Shown here: in pieces, positions 8,530 to 16,615 of the stretch | How the letters are laid out: each line of letters opens with the position of its first letter | Position numbering within the stretch: the stretch's first letter is position 1 | Origin: an uncultured Oscillospiraceae bacterium | Lineage (GTDB): Bacteria > Bacillota > Clostridia > Oscillospirales > Oscillospiraceae | Direction of reading: 5' to 3' | DNA length: 50,365 nt | Assembly: GCA_910587255.1 (NCBI GenBank) | Contig: CAJUKT010000094.1 | Span: forward strand, 1-50,365 | Made by a program: the position numbers and the translations under genes | The notes under the pieces: generated by a model | Told to the model about the DNA's origin: nothing | The model's input: only the letters and a program-made list of their open reading frames with translations | Databases searched by the model: none

Positions 8530-8990
8530 GCGAAAAATGGCAGGAATGTGGGCAGATTGTGGGCAGACAGTCGGGGATAGGAGTGAAAGGCATGAAAGGC
8601 CTTTTGGGAAGGCATCCCTGTACCTTGACAAACAGGCCGCATGGCCTCATAGAGCCAACGGGTACGTTAAGTATATGGCCCAGCCGTATTGGGTAGACCA
8701 GAGCCATGATCCCAACGAATGGAAGGAGGAACAGGGAGAGCCGGATGCCGCATACAAGCAAGCTGTGGCAGCTTGAGGCCATGACCCATATACCGAATCA
8801 TGATACACCACCCTGGCTATGGTCCGAGCGGTAGCCAACCCGCCGCAGGCTGTAGGGGGTGCCGGAAAAGCCGCGGAGGTAAGTCCTGTGGAGCGGTTTA
8901 GCCAGCCGCCGCCCGTTGCTCATACGTTCACTAATTCTAAACGGGAGGTATTGAAAACCGCCAATAGGGAGGCGGTTTCATCCTATAATT
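8530..8990. other. 460-bp non-coding region before xis
   Basis: No convincing gene; short frames here lack ribosome sites and overlap the terminator. Visible structure: a tandem GTGGGCAGA pair at 8548-8556 and 8559-8567, a TTGACA at 8625 without a good -10, an inverted TGGCTA/TAGCCA pair around 8813-8838, and a GC-rich stretch near 8840-8920. A transfer origin or regulatory RNA would fit such a gap in an integrative element, but neither can be shown from the sequence. Confidence 0.4.
8955..8978 (+). promoter_or_regulatory. Hairpin upstream of the excisionase start
   Basis: AAACCGCC and GGCGGTTT form an 8-bp stem with an 8-base loop containing AGGG. It ends 12 bases before the xis ATG, which has no normally spaced ribosome site. 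TATAAT (8984-8989) lies directly before the ATG. The arrangement suggests control of xis expression. Confidence 0.4.
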
Positions 8991-9197
8991 ATGAAAGAAA
9001 CGAAACGAACCCCATTAGGGGACCGTTATATGCTGACAGTTCGGGAAGCTGCAGAGTATTTCGGTATCGGTGAACATAAACTCCGCGATCTTCTTGACAA
9101 AAATCCCGAAAAAAACTTGTCAGTGTGGAATGGAAATCGTCAGCTTATTCGCCGCAAAAGGCTGGAAGAATATCTTGATGATTGCGATTCCATTTGA
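8991..9197 (+). CDS. xis: Tn916-type excisionase
   Basis: 68 residues, close to the 67 of Tn916 Xis and alignable over its whole length by eye: MKETKRTPLGDRYMLTVREA, then EYFGIGEHKLR, then NGNRQLIRRKRLEEYLD. It has the winged helix-turn-helix of small recombination directionality factors, which bend attachment-site DNA and drive excision. The ATG at 8991 is kept because the N-terminus aligns with Tn916 Xis. An internal ATG at 9030 has a better ribosome site (AGGGGA, 7 bases) and could give a 55-residue form. It lies directly upstream of the integrase. Confidence 0.85.
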   Translation: MKETKRTPLGDRYMLTVREAAEYFGIGEHKLRDLLDKNPEKNLSVWNGNRQLIRRKRLEEYLDDCDSI

Positions 9198-9214
9198 TGA
9201 TGTGATTCTATTAC

Positions 9215-9243
9215 TTGAAATCCAATGAAGGACGTGGTATAAT
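9215..9243 (+). promoter_or_regulatory. Sigma-A promoter of the integrase gene
   Basis: TTGAAA, 17-bp spacer, perfect TATAAT. An imperfect inverted repeat (AAGGACGTGG at 9228-9237 and CCATGTCCTT at 9256-9265) brackets the -10 box and could be an operator or a leader hairpin. Confidence 0.8.
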
Positions 9244-9282
9244 ATTCAAGCCCTGCCATGTCCTTTTCTGAAAGGGGTATCC

Positions 9283-10530
9283 ATGTCAGAAAAGAGACGA
9301 GATAGCAAAGGCCGTCTCCTTAGAACAGGAGAGAGTCAGCGTGCCGATGGAAAGTATGAATACAAGTATGTGGATGCGAAAGGGGTGCGAAGGAGCCTAT
9401 ATAGCTGGAGATTAGTTTCAAGCGACAAATTACCGCCGAAGAAGCGTTCCTGTGAAGCTCTCAGGGATATGGAGGCAAAGGTACTCCGTGATACGCAAGA
9501 TGGTATCAACTCATTTGTTGCCGCCAGAATGACGCTCAATGATTTTTGGGAAGACTATATCGCAACCAAGTACGAGCTCAAGGCATCTACCCGGACAAAT
9601 TATAAATATATGTACGGAAAGTACATTAAAGAAAATATTGGGATGCGGGATATTGCCAGTATCAGGTACAGCGATATAAAGAAGTTTTATGGCGAACTGC
9701 TGAAGCACGGATTTAAGCCAAACAGTGTCGAAATTATCCAGACCATTTTGCATCCGGTGTTTAATGTGGCGGTCAAGGACGGTTACATCCGTATCAATCC
9801 TACTGACGGGGTGATCGCTGAGATTAAGAAAAGCCATGATTGGGAAAAACCCAAGCGCCACGCATTGACAGTTCCCGAGCAGGAGGCATTCGTCGATTTT
9901 GTGGCACGAACTCCAACGTACCGTCACTGGTCAAACTTGTTCACCGTGTTGCTTGGTACTGGAATGAGAGTAGGCGAGTGCCTTGGCCTTCGGTGGGAAG
10001 ACTGTGACTTTAAGGGCAAGATTATTAATGTAAATCACAATCTCATACATCGAGTCACAGAAGCCGGAAATATGGAAATCCATATCACAACTCCGAAAAC
10101 AAAGGCGGGCATTCGCATTATTCCGATGTTCGATGATGTGAAGCGTGCCTTGCTGGACGAGAGGCTGAAGCAGATGGAGCATGGATTTACACGTTCTGAG
10201 ATTGATGGCTATTCTGGCTTTATCTTCCAGAATCGTTTTCAAGAGGTTCTTATTCCCCATTTGGTAAATCGGGCTATCTGGCGTATCATTCGGGATTATA
10301 ACATTGAGGCAGAAGAAACTGGAGCAGTCCGGTTACCGCATTTCTCCGTCCACAACCTGCGGCACACTTTTTGCACAAGGCTTTGTGAAAACGAGCCGAA
10401 TATCAAAATCATCCAGGAAATCATGGGCCATCGGAATATTGAAACGACGATGGACGTGTATAACGAGGCCACCAAAGAGAAGAAGATGGAATCGTTTGCC
10501 AACCTGGAAGGCAAAATCAAGATCAGCTGA
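9283..10530 (+). CDS. int: Tyrosine site-specific integrase (Tn916 type)
   Basis: 415 residues. The N-terminal arm-binding domain (about 1-60, with KYEYKYVDAKGVRRSLYSW) is followed by a SAM-like core-binding domain (about 84-170) and the catalytic domain. Catalytic residues are visible: R229 (GTGMRVGECLGLRW), a probable K273, H357 and R360 (HNLRH), H383 (MGHRNIETT) and the nucleophile Y393 (MDVYNEA). Length and order match Tn916 Int. It would carry out integration and, with Xis, excision of the element. The start has AAAGGGG upstream and its own promoter. Confidence 0.93.
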   Translation: MSEKRRDSKGRLLRTGESQRADGKYEYKYVDAKGVRRSLYSWRLVSSDKLPPKKRSCEALRDMEAKVLRDTQDGINSFVAARMTLNDFWEDYIATKYELKASTRTNYKYMYGKYIKENIGMRDIASIRYSDIKKFYGELLKHGFKPNSVEIIQTILHPVFNVAVKDGYIRINPTDGVIAEIKKSHDWEKPKRHALTVPEQEAFVDFVARTPTYRHWSNLFTVLLGTGMRVGECLGLRWEDCDFKGKIINVNHNLIHRVTEAGNMEIHITTPKTKAGIRIIPMFDDVKRALLDERLKQMEHGFTRSEIDGYSGFIFQNRFQEVLIPHLVNRAIWRIIRDYNIEAEETGAVRLPHFSVHNLRHTFCTRLCENEPNIKIIQEIMGHRNIETTMDVYNEATKEKKMESFANLEGKIKIS

Positions 10531-10531
10531 G

Positions 10532-10553
10532 TTTTACGACAGATTTTACGACA
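10532..10553. repeat. Tandem TTTTACGACARA repeat after the integrase
   Basis: TTTTACGACA occurs at 10532-10541 and 10544-10553 with a 12-bp period, immediately after the integrase stop. Directly repeated short sites at this position are where integrase arm-binding sites lie in Tn916-like elements. Confidence 0.5.
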
Positions 10554-10707
10554 AATCACCGAATACACTGTGTAACGCTAAATAACAATATGCTGAGAAA
10601 GTTAGGAAAACCGCCATGAATTGTCAAGATTTGATAACTTATGTAACGGTGTGTAGAGTGGCGAAACAATTCCCCACCATGAAGCTGCTGGATTAAGAAA
10701 CTGCCCC

Positions 10708-10741
10708 AAAAGCATACCGGCACAGCAGCCGGTATGCTTTT
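10708..10741 (+). terminator. Intrinsic terminator at the element/chromosome junction
   Basis: A perfect 14-bp stem (AAAAGCATACCGGC / GCCGGTATGCTTTT) with a 6-base loop; the arms supply the T run on either strand. It may be the chromosomal terminator of a gene displaced or bordered by the element. Confidence 0.85.
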
Positions 10742-10766
10742 GCGCGTTGGGAAAGAGGGGGAAGCT

Positions 10767-11534
10767 ATGGGGAGGGAGATCATTACCAGCAGAACAAATC
10801 CCCTGCTCAGCCGGGTGCGGAAGCTGAACAGCCGCCGGGCCTTCCGCCGGGCGGAGGGGGCCTTTGCCGCCGAGGGCCCCAAGCTGCTGGGCGAGGCCCT
10901 GCGCTGGGGCGGGGAGCTGGAGGCGGTGATCTGTGCCGCCGGCGTGCCTTTGCCGGAGCTGCCCGCCCAGGTTCGGGTGGCGGAGGTGGGGGATGCCCTG
11001 CTGGCCTCCATCGCGGATACGCAGAGCCCTCAGGGGATCGTTTTTATTTGTAAAGGAAAAAGCTTGACAGTACCTGACCGGCTGGCTGGGAGACGTTATC
11101 TGCTGCTGGACGGGGTGCAGGACCCGGGCAATGTGGGTACAATTTGGCGCACTGCCGACGCCTTTGGGGCGGATGGGCTCATTTTGTGCGGCGGCTGCGC
11201 GGACCCGTGGAGTCCCAAGACGGTGCGGGCCACCATGGGGGCGGTATTCCGGCTGCCGGTGTACGAGTGCTCACTGGAGGAGGCGGCTGGGCGGCTGGCC
11301 CAGGCGGGCGTCCCCCTGTACGCCGCCGCTCTTCGGGAGGACACTGTGGATGTGCGGGCTGTCCCCCTGGACAGGGCGGCGGTGGTCATCGGCAGCGAGG
11401 GCAGGGGGGTATCCCAGGAGGCGCTGGAGCGCTGCTGGAAAACCGTCAAAATCCCTATGCGGGATCGGTGCGAGTCGCTGAATGCCGCGGTGGCAGCGTC
11501 GGTGGCGCTGTGGGAGATGGCGCGAAACGATTAA
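10767..11534 (+). CDS. TrmH/SpoU-family RNA 2'-O-methyltransferase
   Basis: 255 residues. The N-terminal substrate-binding domain (about 1-95, with NPLLSRVRKLNSRRAFR and EGPKLLGEAL) precedes the SpoU knot domain. Its motifs are LDGVQDPGNVGTIWRTADAF (motif 1), VIGSEGRGVS (motif 2) and IPMRDRCESLNAAVAASVAL (motif 3), which together form the S-adenosylmethionine site. It methylates a ribose in rRNA or tRNA; the exact target cannot be read from sequence. The ATG at 10767 has AGAGGGGGAAG before it. A longer frame from 10734 would start inside the terminator and is rejected. Confidence 0.9.
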   Translation: MGREIITSRTNPLLSRVRKLNSRRAFRRAEGAFAAEGPKLLGEALRWGGELEAVICAAGVPLPELPAQVRVAEVGDALLASIADTQSPQGIVFICKGKSLTVPDRLAGRRYLLLDGVQDPGNVGTIWRTADAFGADGLILCGGCADPWSPKTVRATMGAVFRLPVYECSLEEAAGRLAQAGVPLYAAALREDTVDVRAVPLDRAAVVIGSEGRGVSQEALERCWKTVKIPMRDRCESLNAAVAASVALWEMARND

Positions 11535-11556
11535 CATGCAGGGAGGAGGCCCGGAT

Positions 11557-12795
11557 ATGTCCAATTTGAAGCACTGGATCTGGCTGACCCTCCGCAAGGG
11601 GCTGGCGGGGCAGAACGCCATGCGGGTGCTGGAGCGCTTCGGAACCCCGGAGCTGGTTCATGCCGCCGATGAGGAGGCATATCGGATGGTGGGCGGCCTG
11701 CCTGACACCGCCATCCGCTCCCTGATGAATAAGTCGCTGGATCAGGCCGATGTGGTGCTGGGTGACTGTGAGCGGTACGGCATCCAGCTGCTTACCCTTC
11801 AGGACGCCGCCTATTCGGAGCGGCTCAAGGCCATTGCCCAGCCGCCCCTGGTGCTGTATTGGAAGGGGAGGCAGTTTGCCTTTGATAACGAGGCGGCCAT
11901 CGGCATGGTGGGCTCTCGGCAGGCCACGCCTTACGGCGTCCAGGCGGCGATGAAGCTGTCCGCCGATTTGACCCGAAAGGGCGCGCTGGTGGTCACCGGC
12001 ATGGCCCAGGGGATCGACGCCTCCGCTGTTCGTGGGGCGTTGAAAGTGGGCGGGCCGGTGGTGTCTGTGCTGGCGGGTGGAATAGACCGCGTGTATCCCG
12101 CTTATCATAAGGATCTCTATGAGGATGTGGCGGCTGTCGGGGCGCTGGTTTCCGAATACCCGCCGGGGACAGACCACGCGGGCGGGCATTTTCCTGTCCG
12201 AAACCGCATCATCAGCGGACTGTCTGTGGGGGTTATCGCCGTGGAGAGCGCCCGGGCCAGCGGTACGCTGCTCACCGTGAACCATGCGCTGGACCAAAAC
12301 CGTGAGGTGTTCGCCGTTCCGGGGCCCATCGGCGCCCCTCAGAGCGAGGGCGTCAACCGCCTGATCCAGGAGGGATGCGCCAAGCTCATCATGGAGGCGG
12401 ACGATGTGCTGTGCGAGTTTGCGGACAGGTTTCCCGGTCGTCTGCGGCTGGGCCAAAGCGCCTGCCTGCCGCAGACGGCGGCGGAGCAGCGGCTGGAAGG
12501 GGCGGCAGCCATCGCCCCAGAGGCGCGGGAGGCTCGCAGGGCAAAGGAAAAGCCGCCCAAGGAGGACGTGGTGTACCTGCGCTGGGCGGACTGCAAGGAA
12601 AAGCTGACGGACGACCAGCGCGCGGTACTGCTGGCGCTGGATGGAGGGACGCTCCAGGCGGACGACCTGGTGGAGCGCACCCAGATTCCCGCCCGGCGGG
12701 TGCTGTCCGCCCTCACGGTGCTGCAAATCCAGGGATATGCGGCGGAGGAGAGCGGCAAGCGGTTCCGGGCCGCCGTCAAATTGAAAATGGAGTAG
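11557..12795 (+). CDS. dprA: DNA-processing protein DprA
   Basis: 412 residues. An N-terminal helical domain leads to the Rossmann-like DprA core with GSRQATPYG, VVTGMAQGIDASAVRGAL, VLAGGIDRVYP, FPVRNRIISGLS and VNHALDQNREVFAVPGP. A C-terminal winged helix follows (about 350-412). DprA binds incoming single-stranded DNA and loads RecA during transformation. The start at 11557 follows GGGAGGAGG. The gene lies directly upstream of topA (9 bases apart), the usual dprA-topA order in Firmicutes. Confidence 0.95.
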   Translation: MSNLKHWIWLTLRKGLAGQNAMRVLERFGTPELVHAADEEAYRMVGGLPDTAIRSLMNKSLDQADVVLGDCERYGIQLLTLQDAAYSERLKAIAQPPLVLYWKGRQFAFDNEAAIGMVGSRQATPYGVQAAMKLSADLTRKGALVVTGMAQGIDASAVRGALKVGGPVVSVLAGGIDRVYPAYHKDLYEDVAAVGALVSEYPPGTDHAGGHFPVRNRIISGLSVGVIAVESARASGTLLTVNHALDQNREVFAVPGPIGAPQSEGVNRLIQEGCAKLIMEADDVLCEFADRFPGRLRLGQSACLPQTAAEQRLEGAAAIAPEAREARRAKEKPPKEDVVYLRWADCKEKLTDDQRAVLLALDGGTLQADDLVERTQIPARRVLSALTVLQIQGYAAEESGKRFRAAVKLKME

Positions 12796-12804
12796 TTGAG
12801 GAAC

Positions 12805-15141
12805 ATGGCAAACACAAATTTGGTCATCGTGGAGTCGCCCGCTAAGGCGAAAACCATTGGGAAATATCTGGGCCCCGGGTTCGAGGTAAAGGCTTCCATG
12901 GGGCACATCCGGGATCTGCCAAAAAGCAAGCTGGGGGTGGACGTGTCCACCTTTGAGCCGGACTACGAGAACATCAAGGACAAGGCGGACGTGATCCGCG
13001 ACCTGCGCAAATCCGCCAAGGCCAGCGACAGGATCTATCTGGCCACCGACCCTGACCGGGAGGGGGAGGCCATCTCCTGGCACCTGCAAAGCGTGCTGGG
13101 GGTGCCCAAGGAGAAGACCTGCCGGGTCACCTTTAACGAGATCACCCAGAAGGTGGTCAAGGAGTCCATCGCCAATCCCCGGGACATTGACCAGGATCTG
13201 GTGGACGCCCAGCAGGCCCGGCGGGTGCTGGACCGCATTGTGGGCTATCAGCTCTCACCCCTGCTGTGGAAAAAGATCCGCCGGGGCCTGTCTGCGGGGC
13301 GGGTGCAGTCGGTGGCCACCCGGCTGGCGGTGGAACGGGAGGCGGAGATCCGGGCTTTTACCCCCCAGGAGTACTGGTCCATCACCGCGGCCCTGTCCCG
13401 GGTCGCCCCCAATCTGGGAGGGTTCCAGGCGGAGTTCTATGGCCGGGAAAAGCGGATGGAGCTGACCAGCGGGGAACAGGTTCAGGGCATCGTAGATACC
13501 GTAAAGGGTTCTCCCTTCACAGTATCCGGCGTGAAGCGCCAGGATAAGCACCGCTCCCCCGCGCCTCCCTTCACCACCTCCACCCTCCAGCAGGAGGCGT
13601 CCCGGAAGCTGAACATGATTCCCAAGCGCACCATGTCCATCGCCCAGCAGCTCTATGAGGGCATTGACATCCAGGGCGTGGGTACGGTGGGCCTTATCAC
13701 CTATATGCGTACCGATTCCCTGCGGCTGTCGGAGGAGGCGCTGTCGGCGGCAAGAACCTTTATCCAGAGCCGCTACGGCAAGCAGTATTACCCGGAAAAG
13801 ACCCGGCGGTTCAAGTCCAAGGGCGGCGCCCAGGACGCCCACGAGGCCATCCGCCCCTCGGACGTAAACCTGACCCCGGAGGATTTGAAGAAGAGCCTAA
13901 CCGCCGACCAATACCGGCTGTACAAGCTGATTTGGAGCCGTTTTTTGGCCTGCCAGATGGCGGGTGCGGTGTATGACAGCGTAACCATTGAGGTGGAATC
14001 GGCAGGCTATCGTTTTCGGGCCAGCCACTCTTCTGTGAAGTTTAATGGCTTTACGGCAGTATATGAGGAGAGCCGGGATGAGGACGAGGAAGCGCCCCAA
14101 TCGCCCCTGCCCGATTTGAAGGAGGGGGAGGCGCTGAAGCTGAACGGACTGACCCCCGGCCAGCATTTCACTCAGCCCCCCGCCCGGTTCACCGAGGCCA
14201 CCCTCATCAAGGCGCTGGAGGAGAAGGGGGTGGGCCGTCCGTCCACCTATGCCCCCACTATCTCCACCATCACCGACCGTCAGTACGTGGTGAAGGAGGG
14301 CAAGTACCTGCGCCCCACTCCCCTGGGCGAGGTGGTCACCGGGCTGATGAAGGAGAAATTCCCCGACATCGTGGACACGGACTTCACCGCCCAGATGGAG
14401 AGCCGTCTGGACAAGGTGGAGGCTGGCGAGGCCCAGTGGAAGCAGGTGCTGGGCGAGTTCTACAACGGCTTTGACGCGGAGCTGAAGAAGGCGGAGAACG
14501 AGCTGGACGGGGAGCGCATTAAGGTGCCTGATGAGGAATCGGACGAGGTGTGTGACCTGTGCGGCCGGAAAATGGTGGTGAAAATGGGCCGGTTTGGACG
14601 GTTTTTGGCCTGTCCTGGCTGGCCGGAGTGCACCTTCACCAAGCCGCTGGTAGTGGAAATGCCCGGGCGGTGCCCTAAGTGCGGGGGGCGCCTGGTCAAG
14701 CGCACCGGCGTGAGCAAAAAGAACAACAAGCAGTACACCTATTACTGCTGTGAGCACTTGAACAGCAAGGTGGAGGCCAAGCGGTGTGATTTCATGACTT
14801 GGGAGGTGCCGGTCAAGGACAACTGCCCCATCTGCGGCTGGACCATGTTCAAACTGTCCGGACGGGGCTTCAAGCGGCCCTTCTGCATCAATTCGGACTG
14901 CTCCAACTTTTTGCCGGAGGATAAGCGGGGCGGCTTTAAGAAAAAGACCCAGGACGCGGCGGAGGGCGAAAGCGCCGAAAAGAAGCCCGCTGCCGGGAAG
15001 GGCGGGGCGAAAAAAACGGCGGCAAAGAAAACAGCGGCTGCCCCCAAGACCACAACGGTAAAAAAGGCTGCGGCCTCGAAGAAAACCACAACAAAAAAGG
15101 CGGCAGCGGCCAAAAAGACCAAGAAAACGGCGGCAGAGTGA
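12805..15141 (+). CDS. topA: DNA topoisomerase I with Lys/Ala-rich tail
   Basis: 778 residues. The Toprim domain has E10 (VIVESPAKAKTIGKYLG) and the DPDREGE acidic triad (82-88). The active tyrosine is Y300 in GLITYMRTDS. Three C-terminal zinc ribbons are present: CDLC...C, CPKC...CC and CPIC...C. The last ~65 residues are a low-complexity Lys/Ala/Thr tail (KKTAAKKTAA and variants) resembling histone H1-type tails and longer than usual for TopA. The enzyme relaxes negative supercoils. The start is the ATG nine bases after the dprA stop, matching the usual TopA N-terminus; an in-frame TTG abuts that stop. Confidence 0.96.
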   Translation: MANTNLVIVESPAKAKTIGKYLGPGFEVKASMGHIRDLPKSKLGVDVSTFEPDYENIKDKADVIRDLRKSAKASDRIYLATDPDREGEAISWHLQSVLGVPKEKTCRVTFNEITQKVVKESIANPRDIDQDLVDAQQARRVLDRIVGYQLSPLLWKKIRRGLSAGRVQSVATRLAVEREAEIRAFTPQEYWSITAALSRVAPNLGGFQAEFYGREKRMELTSGEQVQGIVDTVKGSPFTVSGVKRQDKHRSPAPPFTTSTLQQEASRKLNMIPKRTMSIAQQLYEGIDIQGVGTVGLITYMRTDSLRLSEEALSAARTFIQSRYGKQYYPEKTRRFKSKGGAQDAHEAIRPSDVNLTPEDLKKSLTADQYRLYKLIWSRFLACQMAGAVYDSVTIEVESAGYRFRASHSSVKFNGFTAVYEESRDEDEEAPQSPLPDLKEGEALKLNGLTPGQHFTQPPARFTEATLIKALEEKGVGRPSTYAPTISTITDRQYVVKEGKYLRPTPLGEVVTGLMKEKFPDIVDTDFTAQMESRLDKVEAGEAQWKQVLGEFYNGFDAELKKAENELDGERIKVPDEESDEVCDLCGRKMVVKMGRFGRFLACPGWPECTFTKPLVVEMPGRCPKCGGRLVKRTGVSKKNNKQYTYYCCEHLNSKVEAKRCDFMTWEVPVKDNCPICGWTMFKLSGRGFKRPFCINSDCSNFLPEDKRGGFKKKTQDAAEGESAEKKPAAGKGGAKKTAAKKTAAAPKTTTVKKAAASKKTTTKKAAAAKKTKKTAAE

Positions 15142-15265
15142 TAGCCTAGCCATGTCCATGGCGGGCCGGAAGGTGCGGATTCCGTGCTGCGCATGTGAAT
15201 GTATGTCGAACAGATTGAATATGGCGTAAAACGCCACAAACAAACGTTCCTTGAAATAGAACTTG

Positions 15266-15281
15266 CGTTTCACGTGAAACG
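15266..15281. promoter_or_regulatory. parS-like ParB (Spo0J) binding site
   Basis: CGTTTCACGTGAAACG is a perfect 16-bp palindrome. Its 14-bp core GTTTCACGTGAAAC matches the parS consensus (TGTTNCACGTGAAACA), differing only at the outermost base on each side. It lies 19 bp upstream of trmFO, outside coding sequence, and would be a ParB loading and spreading site for chromosome segregation. Confidence 0.75.
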
Positions 15282-15299
15282 TACAGAAGGATGATGCCC

Positions 15300-16601
15300 A
15301 TGTGTGTAACCGTCATTGGCGCAGGATTGGCCGGATGCGAGGCCGCCTGGCAGCTGGCCCAGCGGGGAATTTCCGTCAGGCTGTGCGAGATGAAGCCCCA
15401 CAAAATGACCCCCGCCCACCACAGCCCCGGCTTTGCCGAGCTGGTGTGCTCCAACTCCCTGCGCTCGGATCAGCTGGAGAACGCCGTGGGACTGCTTAAG
15501 GAGGAGCTGCGCCGGTGCGGCTCGCTGATTTTGCGCTGCGCCGACCAGACGAGGGTGGAGGCGGGGGGTGCCCTGGCGGTGGACCGGGAGGGATTTTCCG
15601 CCGCCGTCACCGCCGCCGTGCGCAGCCATCCCAATATCACAATTGCCCAGGGGGAGGCCGCGGCCATCCCGGACGGAGAGGTGGTGGTCGCCTCCGGGCC
15701 GCTGACCTCGGACGCCCTGTCCCAGGCCATCGCCGGGCTGTTTCCCGAGAACCGCCGCCTGAATTTTTTCGACGCGGCGGCCCCCATCGTCACCTTTGAC
15801 AGCATTGATATGGATCACGCCTGGTTTGCCTCCCGGTACGACAGGGGGACGGCGGACTACATCAACTGTGCGCTGTCCGAGGAGGAGTACCTGTCCTTTT
15901 GGCGGGAGCTGTGCGTCGCCCAGGAGGCGGAGGTTCACGGCTTTGAGGACAAAAACGTGTTTGAGGGCTGTATGCCGGTGGAGGTGATGGCAAGGCGTGG
16001 GGTGCAGACCCTGGCCTTTGGGCCGCTGAAGCCGAAGGGACTGCCCGACCCGAAGACCGGGCGGGAGCCCTATGCCGTGGTGCAGCTGCGCCGGGACAAC
16101 GCCGCTGGGACGCTCTACAACCTGGTGGGCTTCCAGACCCATCTGAAGTGGGGGGAGCAGAAGCGGGTGTTCTCCATGATCCCGGCCCTGCGCAATGCGG
16201 AGTATGTGCGCTATGGGGTGATGCACCGCAATACCTATCTGAACTCCCCCCGGCTGCTGGACCGCTATTACCGGGTGCGAGGGAACGGGCGCATCGCCTT
16301 TGCCGGGCAGATCACCGGGGTGGAGGGCTATGTGGAGTCCACCGCCTCCGGGTTTCTGGCGGGGGTGGAGCTGGCGCGGCGGATGCTGGGGCAGGGGCCG
16401 CTGGACTTCCCACGGGAGACCGCCATCGGGGCGTTGGCGGCCTACGTCAGCAATGAGGGCGTGGCCGATTTTCAGCCTATGAACATCAATTTCGGCATAA
16501 TGCCCTCCCTGAACCACAGGGTAAAGGGCAAGCGCAATAAAAACGCGGAGCTGTCCAAACGTTCGCTGGAGCTGGTGGACAAGCTGAGAGAGAGATTGTA
16601 A
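15300..16601 (+). CDS. trmFO: Folate/FAD-dependent tRNA (uracil-54-C5) methyltransferase TrmFO
   Basis: 433 residues. The N-terminal dinucleotide-binding motif is VIGAGLAGCEAAWQLA, followed by the TrmFO signatures CEMKPHKMTPAHHS, LVCSNSLRSDQLENAVGLLK, FEGCMPVEVMARRG and FAGQITGVEGYVESTASG. It forms 5-methyluridine at position 54 of tRNA using methylene-tetrahydrofolate. The start at 15300 is chosen over ATGs at 15291 and 15294 because it lies 9 bases after AGAAGG. The gene sits after topA, a common arrangement in Firmicutes (topA-trmFO). Confidence 0.96.
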   Translation: MCVTVIGAGLAGCEAAWQLAQRGISVRLCEMKPHKMTPAHHSPGFAELVCSNSLRSDQLENAVGLLKEELRRCGSLILRCADQTRVEAGGALAVDREGFSAAVTAAVRSHPNITIAQGEAAAIPDGEVVVASGPLTSDALSQAIAGLFPENRRLNFFDAAAPIVTFDSIDMDHAWFASRYDRGTADYINCALSEEEYLSFWRELCVAQEAEVHGFEDKNVFEGCMPVEVMARRGVQTLAFGPLKPKGLPDPKTGREPYAVVQLRRDNAAGTLYNLVGFQTHLKWGEQKRVFSMIPALRNAEYVRYGVMHRNTYLNSPRLLDRYYRVRGNGRIAFAGQITGVEGYVESTASGFLAGVELARRMLGQGPLDFPRETAIGALAAYVSNEGVADFQPMNINFGIMPSLNHRVKGKRNKNAELSKRSLELVDKLRERL

Positions 16602-16615
16602 AGGAGGCCGACGGA

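Larger units (their letters stand above)
1..10600. mobile_element. Integrase-proximal part of an integrative (probably conjugative) element
   Basis: A run of replication, recombination and partition genes (helicase, primase, ParM/ParR, excisionase, tyrosine integrase) ends at about 10.6 kb, and ordinary housekeeping genes begin at 10.77 kb. The xis-int order at one end is that of Tn916-type integrative conjugative elements. No conjugation (type IV secretion) gene is inside the window, so conjugative ability is inferred. The right boundary lies somewhere between the integrase stop (10530) and the terminator at 10708. The left end is outside the window, so the attachment core cannot be defined. 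Confidence 0.75.

Noticed and set aside
8492..8776. A 94-codon frame after the parMR-like operon
   Set aside because: It begins inside the perfect terminator stem, has no ribosome site, and competes with another equally plausible frame at 8475-8696.
11455..13089. A 544-codon minus-strand frame opposite dprA and topA
   Set aside because: Antisense shadow of two conserved genes, with no recognisable motif.
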